Positions 24,806-32,851 of a DNA stretch of 50,060 nucleotides are shown one piece after another. The notes beneath the pieces are model-generated. The model made no database searches. It was not told the DNA's origin and saw only the letters and a list, made by a program, of their open reading frames with translations. The position numbers and the translations under genes are program-made. This DNA is from Haloarcula marismortui ATCC 43049 (GTDB lineage: Archaea; Halobacteriota; Halobacteria; Halobacteriales; Haloarculaceae): NCBI RefSeq assembly GCF_000011085.1, contig NC_006392.1, forward strand, positions 1 to 50,060, in the 5' to 3' direction. Each line of letters begins with the position of its first letter. The stretch's first letter is position 1.

Positions 24806-25390
24806 TTGAGAGGGAACAACAGTGAGCCTGTGGAAGAAAAGCGAGCTGTTTCACCCGTTATTTCCGTTATTCTGATGGTCGCAATTGCAGTCATACTAGC
24901 CGCAACGATTGCCACGTTCGTACTTGGATTCGCAGAGGATGTCGATAATCCTGCGCCATCGGTCGGTCAGACAAGTGGTGAATTTGTTGCTGGCGGCGAT
25001 CGTGACCAGCAGGTTGTTCGGATCACACACGTTGCCGGTGACAGCGTGGCCGTCGAGAACATCGAGATCATTGTTCGTGCGTCTGGCCCTGGTGTGGATA
25101 CCGAGGCGCGGTTAGTGGATCTGCCGAGTACAGCTTCATCCAAGCTGTTGAATGAGAATATCGATGGAAACGATGACTTGATCGATCAGAGGTCGGGATC
25201 AACCAAGCTCATCGCTGATGATGGGACGGATGTCTGGTCGGCAGGAGAAACGATTGAATTCCGGGTGAATAGCGGGACAGCTGATTTCCGTGACGGTGAG
25301 ACACCAGCAGCCAACGAGCTTGAAGTCGATATCGTCTATGTAGATAGCGAATCAAGCGCCACTCTGTTTGAGGAAACGTTTCGCCCATAA
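24806..25390 (+). CDS. Type IV pilin (PilA-like)
   Basis: The protein carries the haloarchaeal pilin signature: a short basic leader ending KR, then AVSPVISVILMVAIAVILAA, the hydrophobic assembly helix cut by prepilin peptidase PibD just before AVSP. The mature part (about 180 aa) is an acidic beta-rich head domain exported to the cell surface. The start is unclear: TTG at 24806 (194 aa) lies behind GAGGAGG, and GTG at 24830 would give a five-residue leader. No pilus ATPase is encoded here, so it would rely on host machinery. Adhesion or uptake are possible roles. Confidence 0.85.
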   Translation: MRGNNSEPVEEKRAVSPVISVILMVAIAVILAATIATFVLGFAEDVDNPAPSVGQTSGEFVAGGDRDQQVVRITHVAGDSVAVENIEIIVRASGPGVDTEARLVDLPSTASSKLLNENIDGNDDLIDQRSGSTKLIADDGTDVWSAGETIEFRVNSGTADFRDGETPAANELEVDIVYVDSESSATLFEETFRP

Positions 25391-25510
25391 TTAAGATATG
25401 TTGACGCATAAAGCCGGCAGCCGATGGAGACACGTGCTGCCCCCAGCATGATCGCTGACACGTCTCACTGCTTGTGGAAGTCATATACGCATTCAACGGA
25501 CAGTCGTCAA

Positions 25511-28500
25511 TTAGTCGTCTGCGACAGTCTGAGTAATCGATACCTGAGCGGTGTCGTAAGTCACCGACGGCGGCCCGATTCGAACCCCTGAGTGGTCCGA
25601 GTAAGATAGCTCTGAGTCCACAGCATGCGATGTAGTAGTTGCCTCGTGGCAATCGCTACAGAACGCCTCCAGGATGGGCCGCCATCGCGAGAGTCCCAGC
25701 TCGTCGAGAAGCTCCTTGTAGTCGAGATATCCGAGCTCGGCGTATTCGTCCGGCGGGATGTCCAGCAGCCCAGAGTCATAGACTGGGCCCAGCAGGATGT
25801 GCGACGGATGGCCGGCCGGTGATCCCGGGTACGGAGTGTCCTCGTGATATGGCTCGCTCACCGATGACGTCGACGACCACCACGGCTCCAGGTGTGCGAC
25901 GAAGCCCTCGCCGGTATCTTCCACGAGGAAGAACGCCCGCAGCGTCTTGTGATGGCGGTTATAGGAACTCTCTGAAGTAATCTCGATGAGGTCCTGCCGG
26001 TCGAGTGGCTCGGTGCTCGCGAACAGTGCCGAGAGCATCCGTCGGGCTGCCGGCGGCAACGTTGGGAAGATCGCCTCGCTGGGGAGCGTGGCCAGCGCGG
26101 CCTCAACGGCGTCGACGTCGAGGCGGTCGGACACGCTATCACGCGATTCGAGGCTGTCGAGGGCATCTGCCACGAGGCAGGGGTCGGGGCCACGGTCGGC
26201 CGCCGCGAGCGCTGCTTCCAGACAGCGGGTGAGTCGGTCGAGATCCGCGCGATTGCCGTCATAGAACCCCTTGCGGTCGGCAATCTCCCGGACGAGCCCC
26301 CGGATGTGGCCGTGGGAATTGGCTTCCACCATCGGGATATCGAGGATGGCGGCGTCTTCGACGCCGGCGTCGACGCGCTCGCGAAGGCGAGTCGCTTCCT
26401 CGTCGACGGCCTCCTGGACGTCGGGCAAGAGGTCGGAGACGCCAGGGCCCGTGAAGACCCACGACGCCAGTAGGTCAGCAACGGGATCGGTGTCGTCGAT
26501 ATCGTATTCGGACCGCGCCCGGAGTTTCTGTGGGCGGTCCTCGATGCACATCCGATACCAGCTGTGGACGCCGTAGTCATCGCGATAGCCGGCCTGTTTG
26601 GTGATCGTGTAGCGAGCAAAATCGAGGAACTTCTCGTATTGATTCTCGTTACGCCGGAGCGCATCGGGATCGGGCAGTCGGATGTTGATGGTTACGTCGA
26701 GGCCGGCGGCGTCGTAGACGTTCATCGCGCTACAGAGCAGCCCGTGGAGGTCTCGCATCAGCTGGGCCTGCAGGCCGGAGTCGAGGTCGTCGAAGTCCCC
26801 AACTTGCGAGAGGAGCATGGACCGCACTGCGCCGATCCGTTCGCGCCAGTTGTCCAGATCTTCGAGTTCGTCACTGGAAAGCCAGCCGATTTGTTTGGCC
26901 TGAATGAGGACATCGTGGAGGTCGTTTTCGAACGTTTCGACGCCGTCGTGGGCCCGGTTCCACTGTTTCCCCAGTGCATCCGTATTTAATGCCTTACTGA
27001 GCATCCGATTGCTGAATAAGGCACCACACAGACGTCCCAGTGTTACGACGGGCCCGCCCCACTGCAGGATGACGAGCGCTTCGTCATCAAACGTCGAGAT
27101 GTAGGACACGCGACCGTCGCCGTCGGGTGCGTCATCGTCGTCCGTCCAGTCGAGGATGTCCCCGTCGGCGAAGGTGACGCCGTCAACGCGTTTCGCGGCG
27201 GAAAACCGGCGGTGAAGAACCGGCGGTTCGACCTCGCGAGAGCCAGTGCGGTCGCCGAGCCACTGGACATAGCCAGACTCAGATGCGGAGCCGGTCGCGG
27301 CAAGCCACCGTTCGGCGGGGGGGTACCGGTCGCGCTTCTGGGCGGATACACTACACTTACGAGACCGTGAGGGGTGTCCGTAAGACGCCCCCGACAGCCG
27401 GGATTGGGACGGGTGGACAGGGTTACCCTCTCGGTCGACATACTGCTGTGCTGCTTCGCCGAGAGCGGTCAGCGAGACCTGATTCGAGGCGTGTGAGCGA
27501 TCCACCGTGATGATGTCCTCGGCTTCGAGGAACGACACGTAGCGGTCGATGCTGCCGTCTGCATAGGCGATTGCGTCGTCTCGCTTGATAGCGCGAACGG
27601 AGCGCTCACCGTCAGTATCGAGATGTGCCAGCACAGTCAGCGGGCCTGTCTGGGACCGGTTGGTATCGACCCAGCCCCAGGCTTCCTCGTCCAGCTGGCC
27701 CTCGTCTGAGTCCTCGTCGACGTCCCCACCACGCCGGGAGGAGTATCCGGCCTCAGTAAGGAACGAGAAGCGCTCAGCCCATGCCGGGATGTCCGCTTCG
27801 TCATCGGCGTCGAGCGCCCGCAGCGTCAGCCGACGCACTCGCTGCCGGACTCCAGGCGACATCTGGAGGCGCACATCCAGAGCGTCGGCAAGGACATCCA
27901 ACACCCGAAGGGCGCGTTTCACAGTCTCTCGGTCGGCTGCCGTCCAGGCCTCTCCGTCGAGAACGAACGTGACTGGCAGTGGCGTCTCGCGTTCAGCGTG
28001 CAGGGCGACTAACGAGTGTCGGAGTGCGTCGACGCCAGCGTTGAACGGCCCACGACTCGTGCCAGTAGTGGTGAGCGTTCGTTGAATCCGCTCGAATTGC
28101 TCGGTGCCTTTGAACCCGCGCTGGGCCCGATAACACTCGTTGTCCCACAGGAGCGCGTAGCGGGCCGCCGCGTCGAGGTAGGCGCGTGCCTCCTCGATAG
28201 CCCCGACAGAAGCGTCGGCCGCCTCGAGGCCAGCGACCTCTCCGGCGAGAACCTCTTGGACGAAGCGGGGCACCTCGTAGTTCGTCTGGCGCGGGTCCGA
28301 GGGGTCGGGTCCCTCTTCATGGAGAACTGCGAGGTCTTGGACACAGCGTGCCGTCATCGGGATGAGGTCCGCAAGGAGATCACCGAGCCACTCGGAGCTT
28401 TGTGGCGCCACATCATGGTAGGTGAGTCCGGTGATCGAGAGCTGACCCCGAAGGTCCAGTAGAGCAATTCCCGGTTCCTCCGCGGCGTCTGGATAGGCAG

Positions 28501-28915
28501 ACCCGCGGAGCTGTGGTTTGTTCGCCACGTCGACGTCTACGTCGGGCCCGGAGTCCGGACGGGTTGTCGATGAATCAGACGTCGTCGACGTTGACGAAGA
28601 CTCACCGCAGAGGTTATCGACGAGATCGTCGTCAAGACCCATCCCGTCGAGATACTCTCGATCGTCGATGACTGGATCGTCAGTAGCCTGGTCCCAGTAC
28701 GCACGTAGGTCAGCATCCGACTCATCGCGGCGTGATGCAAGGATAGCCGACCGTCGCTGCGCTGCGACCTCCCTGTCAGCAGCCGACGCGAGTGAACGGA
28801 GGTGCTCCCGGCTGTGAGTCCGGCCACAGGTTGGACAGCAGGCTTTCGAGTCCCTTGACTCGTCGATGATCCAGAGTGCCGAACAGTCTGAACAGCCGAC
28901 GACGTGGAACGTCAT
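25511..28915 (-). CDS. Large zinc-ribbon (DUF5817-like) plasmid protein, possible RepH-type replication protein
   Basis: The 1134-aa acidic protein begins with a zinc ribbon (VVGCSDCSALWIIDE, then CCPTCGRTH), as in haloarchaeal DUF5817 proteins. It contains several winged-helix-like stretches, such as RSVRAIKRDDAIAYADGSID and QVSLTALGEAAQQYVDREGN near residues 440-500. Its size matches the roughly 110-kDa RepH proteins of haloarchaeal plasmids, and no other replication initiator is seen, so a replication role is plausible but not shown. The last residues converge with the pilin gene after 120 bp. It could instead be a large regulatory protein. Confidence 0.5.
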   Translation of the reverse strand: MTFHVVGCSDCSALWIIDESRDSKACCPTCGRTHSREHLRSLASAADREVAAQRRSAILASRRDESDADLRAYWDQATDDPVIDDREYLDGMGLDDDLVDNLCGESSSTSTTSDSSTTRPDSGPDVDVDVANKPQLRGSAYPDAAEEPGIALLDLRGQLSITGLTYHDVAPQSSEWLGDLLADLIPMTARCVQDLAVLHEEGPDPSDPRQTNYEVPRFVQEVLAGEVAGLEAADASVGAIEEARAYLDAAARYALLWDNECYRAQRGFKGTEQFERIQRTLTTTGTSRGPFNAGVDALRHSLVALHAERETPLPVTFVLDGEAWTAADRETVKRALRVLDVLADALDVRLQMSPGVRQRVRRLTLRALDADDEADIPAWAERFSFLTEAGYSSRRGGDVDEDSDEGQLDEEAWGWVDTNRSQTGPLTVLAHLDTDGERSVRAIKRDDAIAYADGSIDRYVSFLEAEDIITVDRSHASNQVSLTALGEAAQQYVDREGNPVHPSQSRLSGASYGHPSRSRKCSVSAQKRDRYPPAERWLAATGSASESGYVQWLGDRTGSREVEPPVLHRRFSAAKRVDGVTFADGDILDWTDDDDAPDGDGRVSYISTFDDEALVILQWGGPVVTLGRLCGALFSNRMLSKALNTDALGKQWNRAHDGVETFENDLHDVLIQAKQIGWLSSDELEDLDNWRERIGAVRSMLLSQVGDFDDLDSGLQAQLMRDLHGLLCSAMNVYDAAGLDVTINIRLPDPDALRRNENQYEKFLDFARYTITKQAGYRDDYGVHSWYRMCIEDRPQKLRARSEYDIDDTDPVADLLASWVFTGPGVSDLLPDVQEAVDEEATRLRERVDAGVEDAAILDIPMVEANSHGHIRGLVREIADRKGFYDGNRADLDRLTRCLEAALAAADRGPDPCLVADALDSLESRDSVSDRLDVDAVEAALATLPSEAIFPTLPPAARRMLSALFASTEPLDRQDLIEITSESSYNRHHKTLRAFFLVEDTGEGFVAHLEPWWSSTSSVSEPYHEDTPYPGSPAGHPSHILLGPVYDSGLLDIPPDEYAELGYLDYKELLDELGLSRWRPILEAFCSDCHEATTTSHAVDSELSYSDHSGVRIGPPSVTYDTAQVSITQTVADD

Positions 28916-29351
28916 GGCATCCCTCCTGGGAACCCTCTCTGGGTGGAGTTTCGCCCAGTGGAGAGCGACAGCTCTCCCCGTGGCGCTCCCGAGAGGGGCT
29001 GAAGCGTACCGGTCAGTGTGTAGTCTGCGGCTTGCATCTTCGTATCAGCGGCTCACGACGGTCTAGCGGCTCTCTGGCGACACGAGAGGCCCAAACAAGA
29101 GCGCAGAGATAGCTCTCGCTGTTCGGGCACAACGTTTATTCTATCTCGGTCAGAAACAGTAGGTGAGAACTGTTGGTTCGTCACCTTCTCAGCCGAGGTC
29201 GGTGGCACGACCCCGGCATCCCGTTCCTCACCGATTAGCGGTGAGTGTCTTCTCTGTGCTTGATGTTGAATCGGTTTGGTCGGCTGTGTGTTAAATACGT
29301 CGGCTATTGCAACAGGTCGCGTCAGACGCGCGTCTGACGGGTTATAGGCCC
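28916..29351. other. Gene-free region with several hairpins upstream of the large gene
   Basis: No gene is seen. Hairpins include GGAGAGC-GACA-GCTCTCC (about 28961-28978), CTCACCG-ATTAG-CGGTGAG (29227-29245) and a 20-bp palindrome at 29320-29339. Being directly upstream of a possible replication gene, it is a candidate for an origin or promoter region, though it lacks the usual AT-rich stretch. Confidence 0.4.
29320..29339. repeat. Perfect 20-bp palindrome
   Basis: CGTCAGACGCGCGTCTGACG is fully self-complementary and lies 12 bp beyond the stop codon of the last gene of the minus-strand operon. It could be a transcription-end hairpin or a protein-binding site. Confidence 0.7.
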
Positions 29352-29642
29352 TCATTGGGCCACCTCCGCGCTGGCCTGCATCCGCAGGCGTTCAGTCGCA
29401 CTCTCGCTGCGGGCGTGTTCCTCAAGGACGATCACGTCGCCCGATCGAGGCCACACCTCCACGACAGCGACGAGATCGCCGTCGACGATGGTCGACCGGT
29501 TGACGGCGCCGAGATCACAGATGAGTGCCCATGGCGATGCAAGTGCCTCTTTGCCGTTGCCTTCGTCATCAGGGTGCCATTCAAGTATCGAGCCCTGCTG
29601 GTTGCGACGAGCACGAACCCGGAGGCGAACTGGCTCAGTCAT
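29352..29642 (-). CDS. Hypothetical protein, last gene of minus-strand operon
   Basis: The 96-aa protein begins MTEPVRLRVRARRNQQGSIL. A beta-rich central part follows (ALICDLGAVNRSTIVDGDLV, VVEVWPRSGDVIVLEEH). The ATG at 29642 overlaps the predicted stop (29635-29637) of the preceding gene. Composition is haloarchaeal. No motif is recognised. Confidence 0.55.
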   Translation of the reverse strand: MTEPVRLRVRARRNQQGSILEWHPDDEGNGKEALASPWALICDLGAVNRSTIVDGDLVAVVEVWPRSGDVIVLEEHARSESATERLRMQASAEVAQ

Positions 29643-29840
29643 CCATCTCTTCATCTTGGGCCTCATCCTCGTCGAAGACGATCCGCTCACGCCGGGCGAA
29701 GCGCTGCTCGATATCGGGCCATCCTCAGTCTTAGGCTTACGAGCTGGCTCACCCACGGCGGCGACCGCGTCGGCGTCGAGCCAGCGGTTCTCGAGTGATC
29801 GGCGACCGTCGACACCGTCGTGAGTGCCACGCCCCGTCAT
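29635..29840 (-). pseudogene. Small gene with probable frameshift
   Basis: Reading from the ATG at 29840 gives MTGRGTHDGVDGRRSLENRW and, by about residue 40, GEPARKPKTED. From there the frame becomes Ser/Pro-rich and unlike a haloarchaeal protein. Another frame then reads WPDIEQRFARRERIVFDEDE and ends acidic (AQDEEMDD) at a stop overlapping the next start. That second frame is closed by a TGA directly upstream, so the two halves look like one protein broken by a 1- or 2-nt indel near 29718-29725. Sequencing error is also possible. Confidence 0.5.
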
Positions 29841-30049
29841 CGTTCGACCACCGCCCGGCGCTCGATGACAACGTCATGCGCGTAGTCACCGCGGCGGTAC
29901 TGGTCGTAGTAGTTCTCGATGGTGGGGAACTCGGTCGTCCACTCGGTGTAGTGTTCAAGATCACCGACCATGTAGCGGAGCCGCCACTGATCGGTTTCTG
30001 TCGACGTTGTCTCGGTCGCAGTACCCGGCGAGGGGTCAGCGCGGGCCAT
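29837..30049 (-). CDS. Hypothetical small protein
   Basis: The 70-aa protein has a disordered N-terminus and an aromatic, charged core (WRLRYMVGDLEHYTEWTTEF, NYYDQYRRGDYAHDVVIERR). It overlaps both neighbours by 1-4 nt within the minus-strand operon. No family is recognised. Confidence 0.6.
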   Translation of the reverse strand: MARADPSPGTATETTSTETDQWRLRYMVGDLEHYTEWTTEFPTIENYYDQYRRGDYAHDVVIERRAVVER

Positions 30050-30348
30050 TAGGCATCCCCTCCTTCGAAGGGGTCGGGACGGCTGCTATCGCGTTCAACT
30101 AGCGCACACTCTGTGAGCGGAACGGTGAACGACAGCAGCTCGTTAGTCCGGCCGATGGCCTGCGCCAGTTGCTGGCGTGTAGCCGTGTCGGGTTCGGACG
30201 CCCGCAACCGCTGGAGTGTTTCTGTTGCGAGGTCGGCCAGCAAGATGCCCGTGACGTGCTCGTCAGTCTGTCGACAGACCAGCAACAGCGGTTCACTGTC
30301 GGTGGTCGTGATGGCGACGATCTCGCCAGCAGTTGGGCGAGTAGTCAT
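30049..30348 (-). CDS. Hypothetical small protein
   Basis: The 99-aa protein reads like a compact alpha/beta domain: GEIVAITTTDSEPLLLVCRQ, HVTGILLADLATETLQRLRA and LSFTVPLTECALVERD. The ATG overlaps the stop of the 730-codon frame upstream (ATGA), and its own stop overlaps the next start. Function is unknown. Confidence 0.65.
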   Translation of the reverse strand: MTTRPTAGEIVAITTTDSEPLLLVCRQTDEHVTGILLADLATETLQRLRASEPDTATRQQLAQAIGRTNELLSFTVPLTECALVERDSSRPDPFEGGDA

Positions 30349-32537
30349 TGGCCGACCTCCGGCTGAGATGGGTGCCCGATGTGTTGCTGGCAGCGTCGTC
30401 CCGACCCGCGGTGTGATAATTGTCGGCCAAAATGACTTTTACAGATTGTGACCAATCGAGCGGATAGGTTCCGAAGTCCAGCTTGCTGGTCAGTACGCCT
30501 TCTCGATGGGCTTGGCCGGACTAGGTTCGGAACCAGTCGGTGCAGGCGACGACGCCGAATGGTGGCCGACGCGCTCGCTACACTGAACGTCCCCCCTGGC
30601 CGGCCACCATTCCGCCGCCGACCGAATACTGTCGTTGCTGTTGGATTTCTTGCTGTGTCTGTGCGACTGTTGGCACATAGCGTGTCCAGCGTGTGTGTTT
30701 GGAGCTGGACAATCTGGAATGTATCCGATGACATAGCGTAAGTGTTTTGTCTGGTGAATGTCTTTCTATACAATGGGTTCTGGTCCCCGCTACGGATCCC
30801 CCTGATAGCCAGTTGCGCTACCGCGAGCTTCGGGTTCAGAACCCGTCGTCGTGGATGACGACTTCGAATGGTGCACACGCCACTTCCCCCCACACACCCA
30901 CTTCCTTCCGGCTGCCCACCATTCTCGTTCCGTGGCTGTCCTTGATGGCGAGACGACAGTCTACGGGACGGCGACATCGCTGATCGCTGCCACCAGGCTC
31001 GAATGTACTGAGTTCTATCACGTTGCTGGCGTGCGATTGTGCGACTATCGGAAGCGTTTTGACTGGGACTCGTCGCATGTCCTGATGGGCTCTGGGTCCC
31101 ACGCAGTATTCCCAAACGACTCAATCGGTCACCCAAGTAGTCCGGGTCCAGAGCCCGTCGCCGATTTCGGCGATCCTGGATGGGTTGCGACACGCCATTT
31201 GCCCATGGCTGTCGCCCATTCTGTTGTCGGATCACCTGCCAGCGGCTTCGAACACGCCCGCCAGCGGCGTCTGCGATTCCATAAAAACTATCAACTACAG
31301 CACTGCTATCAGACGACAGGTTCTGCCCCGCGCTCCATGTTTCCCCGATAGCCGCTTGACGAAGCGAATGTGTTGGGTGCAGGACCTGTCGCCGGGAACG
31401 GCGATGTTGGGTGGTGCGAGGCACGCCGGGGTCTCCCGGCTGCCCACCATTCTGCGGTGCACAGTTCGAGACCCCTGTCGCCGTCAGGCGATGCTGGTCG
31501 GTGTGCTTATTCCGAGAACAATATTGTAGCAAACCGACAGACACCGCGGGGATATCGCAGCCGTTTTTACCAGCACCCGTGTCAGCGGCAGGTGGGTCTT
31601 GGCCCCTGTCCACTCGCGTTGGATGTGTCCATCCCCCTGATTGTAGCAGGGTCGGAGCTCGTTGCCGATCTCGGATGGTGGCTTCCACCCCACTTCCCAC
31701 ACCCCCAGGATACCCACCATTCCGTTGCTGTAGACAGGAAAGTCGTCGCACCCGCTGGTGGCTATCTGCGTGACGGTCACGGTCCAGCGCCGCGTTGGAA
31801 CCTGACTGTCCGAAGAGTCGGGCGGCCAGAAGTGTGTCGCTGTGTCGCAGGGCTGAAATAGAATTATTACTGGGCAGTTCATACGAGAAAAACGGGTTCT
31901 GATTGCCGCCACAGGCTGGGCCACATCGCGGCGTCACTCTGGCCGGGCCGTGTGCGGGGCAAAGAACCCGCTTGTGCCTCTGACATTTGGGTGGCACAGC
32001 AGGTGCCCAGTGCCACCCGGCCTCCGCTTTCCGGCAGCCAAATAAAAACTGCGTGGTATGTTTCTCGGCTTGTCTGCCCGGAACGAACGTCACTGCCGTC
32101 CCTCCCCAGCAACGGGTCGGGGGTAGATCACACGGGCGTGTCTCCGATATTACCACCCATCCTATCGGTTGGTTCAGTCCCAGAAATCGCTTCTCTGGAC
32201 GCTGCTGGATGTGTTCTGCTCCAAAAGTGAATCGTAAATTACATTTGTCATTGCCACTTACACGAGAAGTGCCAGCACAAAGTTGTCCACTTTGTCCTGG
32301 ATACTTGTCAGAGGCACGAGAGCTGGTCCGTCGTCGCGGGCGGCGGCGGACTACCTTCCAACTCGGACTTTGAGGGAGTCCCTGCGAGTAACTGTTTTGT
32401 GTGAGATGTCCGTATATTCCAGTAGGGTACCAGTCGGTCATCACCTGCCCAGTGATTGTGTGCCTCTGACAACACCGACCGACTGGGTCCCCGTCTTTGC
32501 CCGCTGAGCGACGGCGTTGCGTGAGTTGTTGGGGCAT
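30345..32537 (-). CDS. 730-codon Arg/Gln/Gly-rich repeat ORF overlying hairpin modules
   Basis: The frame is open for 730 codons. At this base composition roughly 25 stops would be expected by chance, and it joins both neighbours by overlaps (stop TGA within the next ATGA; ATG on the upstream TAA). This argues for real translation. The product, however, is basic and rich in R, Q, N, G, S and C, quite unlike the acidic neighbours. It contains five or six diverged units of about 75-105 residues recognised by N-G-G-[QRY]-P-[GE] (QQRNGGYPGG, APQNGGQPGD, QQNGRQPWANG, NENGGQPEG, RRRNGGRPGG), each followed by an I-R-x-R...RR-x-L-x-P segment. No known family is recognised. Alternatives: an unusual secreted or nucleic-acid-binding repeat protein, or a reading frame riding on a structured RNA. 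Confidence 0.5.
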   Translation of the reverse strand: MPQQLTQRRRSAGKDGDPVGRCCQRHTITGQVMTDWYPTGIYGHLTQNSYSQGLPQSPSWKVVRRRPRRRTSSRASDKYPGQSGQLCAGTSRVSGNDKCNLRFTFGAEHIQQRPEKRFLGLNQPIGWVVISETRPCDLPPTRCWGGTAVTFVPGRQAEKHTTQFLFGCRKAEAGWHWAPAVPPKCQRHKRVLCPAHGPARVTPRCGPACGGNQNPFFSYELPSNNSISALRHSDTLLAARLFGQSGSNAALDRDRHADSHQRVRRLSCLQQRNGGYPGGVGSGVEATIRDRQRAPTLLQSGGWTHPTRVDRGQDPPAADTGAGKNGCDIPAVSVGLLQYCSRNKHTDQHRLTATGVSNCAPQNGGQPGDPGVPRTTQHRRSRRQVLHPTHSLRQAAIGETWSAGQNLSSDSSAVVDSFYGIADAAGGRVRSRWQVIRQQNGRQPWANGVSQPIQDRRNRRRALDPDYLGDRLSRLGILRGTQSPSGHATSPSQNASDSRTIARQQRDRTQYIRAWWQRSAMSPSRRLSSRHQGQPRNENGGQPEGSGCVGGSGVCTIRSRHPRRRVLNPKLAVAQLAIRGIRSGDQNPLYRKTFTRQNTYAMSSDTFQIVQLQTHTLDTLCANSRTDTARNPTATTVFGRRRNGGRPGGTFSVASASATIRRRRLHRLVPNLVRPSPSRRRTDQQAGLRNLSARLVTICKSHFGRQLSHRGSGRRCQQHIGHPSQPEVGQ
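30467..32018 (+). repeat. Six hairpin-forming modules (covarying stems), candidate structured RNA
   Basis: Modules start at 30467, 30775, 31087, 31318, 31594 and 31893. In each, a long-range stem closes a 67-78-nt loop: GGTTCCGAA/TTCGGAACC, GGGTTCTG/CAGAACCC, GGGCTCTGG/CCAGAGCCC, AGGTTCTGC/GCAGGACCT, GGGTCTTGGCCC/GGGTCGGAGCTC, CGGGTTCT/AGAACCCG. A short GC hairpin follows in most copies (TCGCCG-ATTT-CGGCGA, TCGCCG-GGAA-CGGCGA, GTCGTC...GACGAC). A second long stem comes next (GAATGGTGG.../...CCACCATTC; in the sixth, GGGTGGCA/TGCCACCC). Stem sequences change together between modules, and wobble pairs (module 4 stem 1, module 3 stem 2, several in module 5) are G-U only if the plus strand is transcribed. 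That strand is antisense to the 730-codon frame. Confidence 0.7.
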
Positions 32538-32851
32538 TACTGCGCACCTCCAGTGACGGGTCGAGGCAGTTCACACAGGCCGGCGAGTGTTTCGGCCTGT
32601 CGGTAGAGCGTGTCTTGGCCGGCGTCAGTCAGCGTATACACGTTGGTGCGGGCGTCGAGCTCGTCGCGGCTGACGAGGCCACTGTCGACGAGCTGGTCGA
32701 GATTCTGGTAGAGACGGCTGTGGTTGATCGGGCCGGCGTAGCGCTCGTCGAGGTAGTCCTTGAGCGCGAGGCCATACGGATCGTCCTCAACGGCGGCAAT
32801 GGCCTCCAGGAGATCGCGCTGGAAACCGGTGAGGTCGTGGTAGGTCGTCAT
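32537..32851 (-). CDS. PadR-like winged-helix protein
   Basis: The 104-aa protein matches the PadR/PhiH1-like fold: LTGFQRDLLEAIAAVEDDPY, HSRLYQNLDQLVDSGLVSRD, then NVYTLTDAGQDTLYRQAETL. The stop overlaps the ATG of the 730-codon frame and its start overlaps the upstream gene (ATGA). As one of two wHTH genes opening the operon it is likely an autoregulator. Confidence 0.75.
   Translation of the reverse strand: MTTYHDLTGFQRDLLEAIAAVEDDPYGLALKDYLDERYAGPINHSRLYQNLDQLVDSGLVSRDELDARTNVYTLTDAGQDTLYRQAETLAGLCELPRPVTGGAQ

Noticed and set aside
30851-31861. Plus-strand frames of about 160 codons across the module region
   Set aside because: Several short frames in different phases, none coupled to neighbours. 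The minus-strand 730-codon frame and the stems explain the region better.
30345-32537. Diversity-generating retroelement variable region, suggested by the repetitive composition
   Set aside because: There is no reverse transcriptase gene in the window, and variation between modules is spread over all bases and preserves stems, not adenine-directed.
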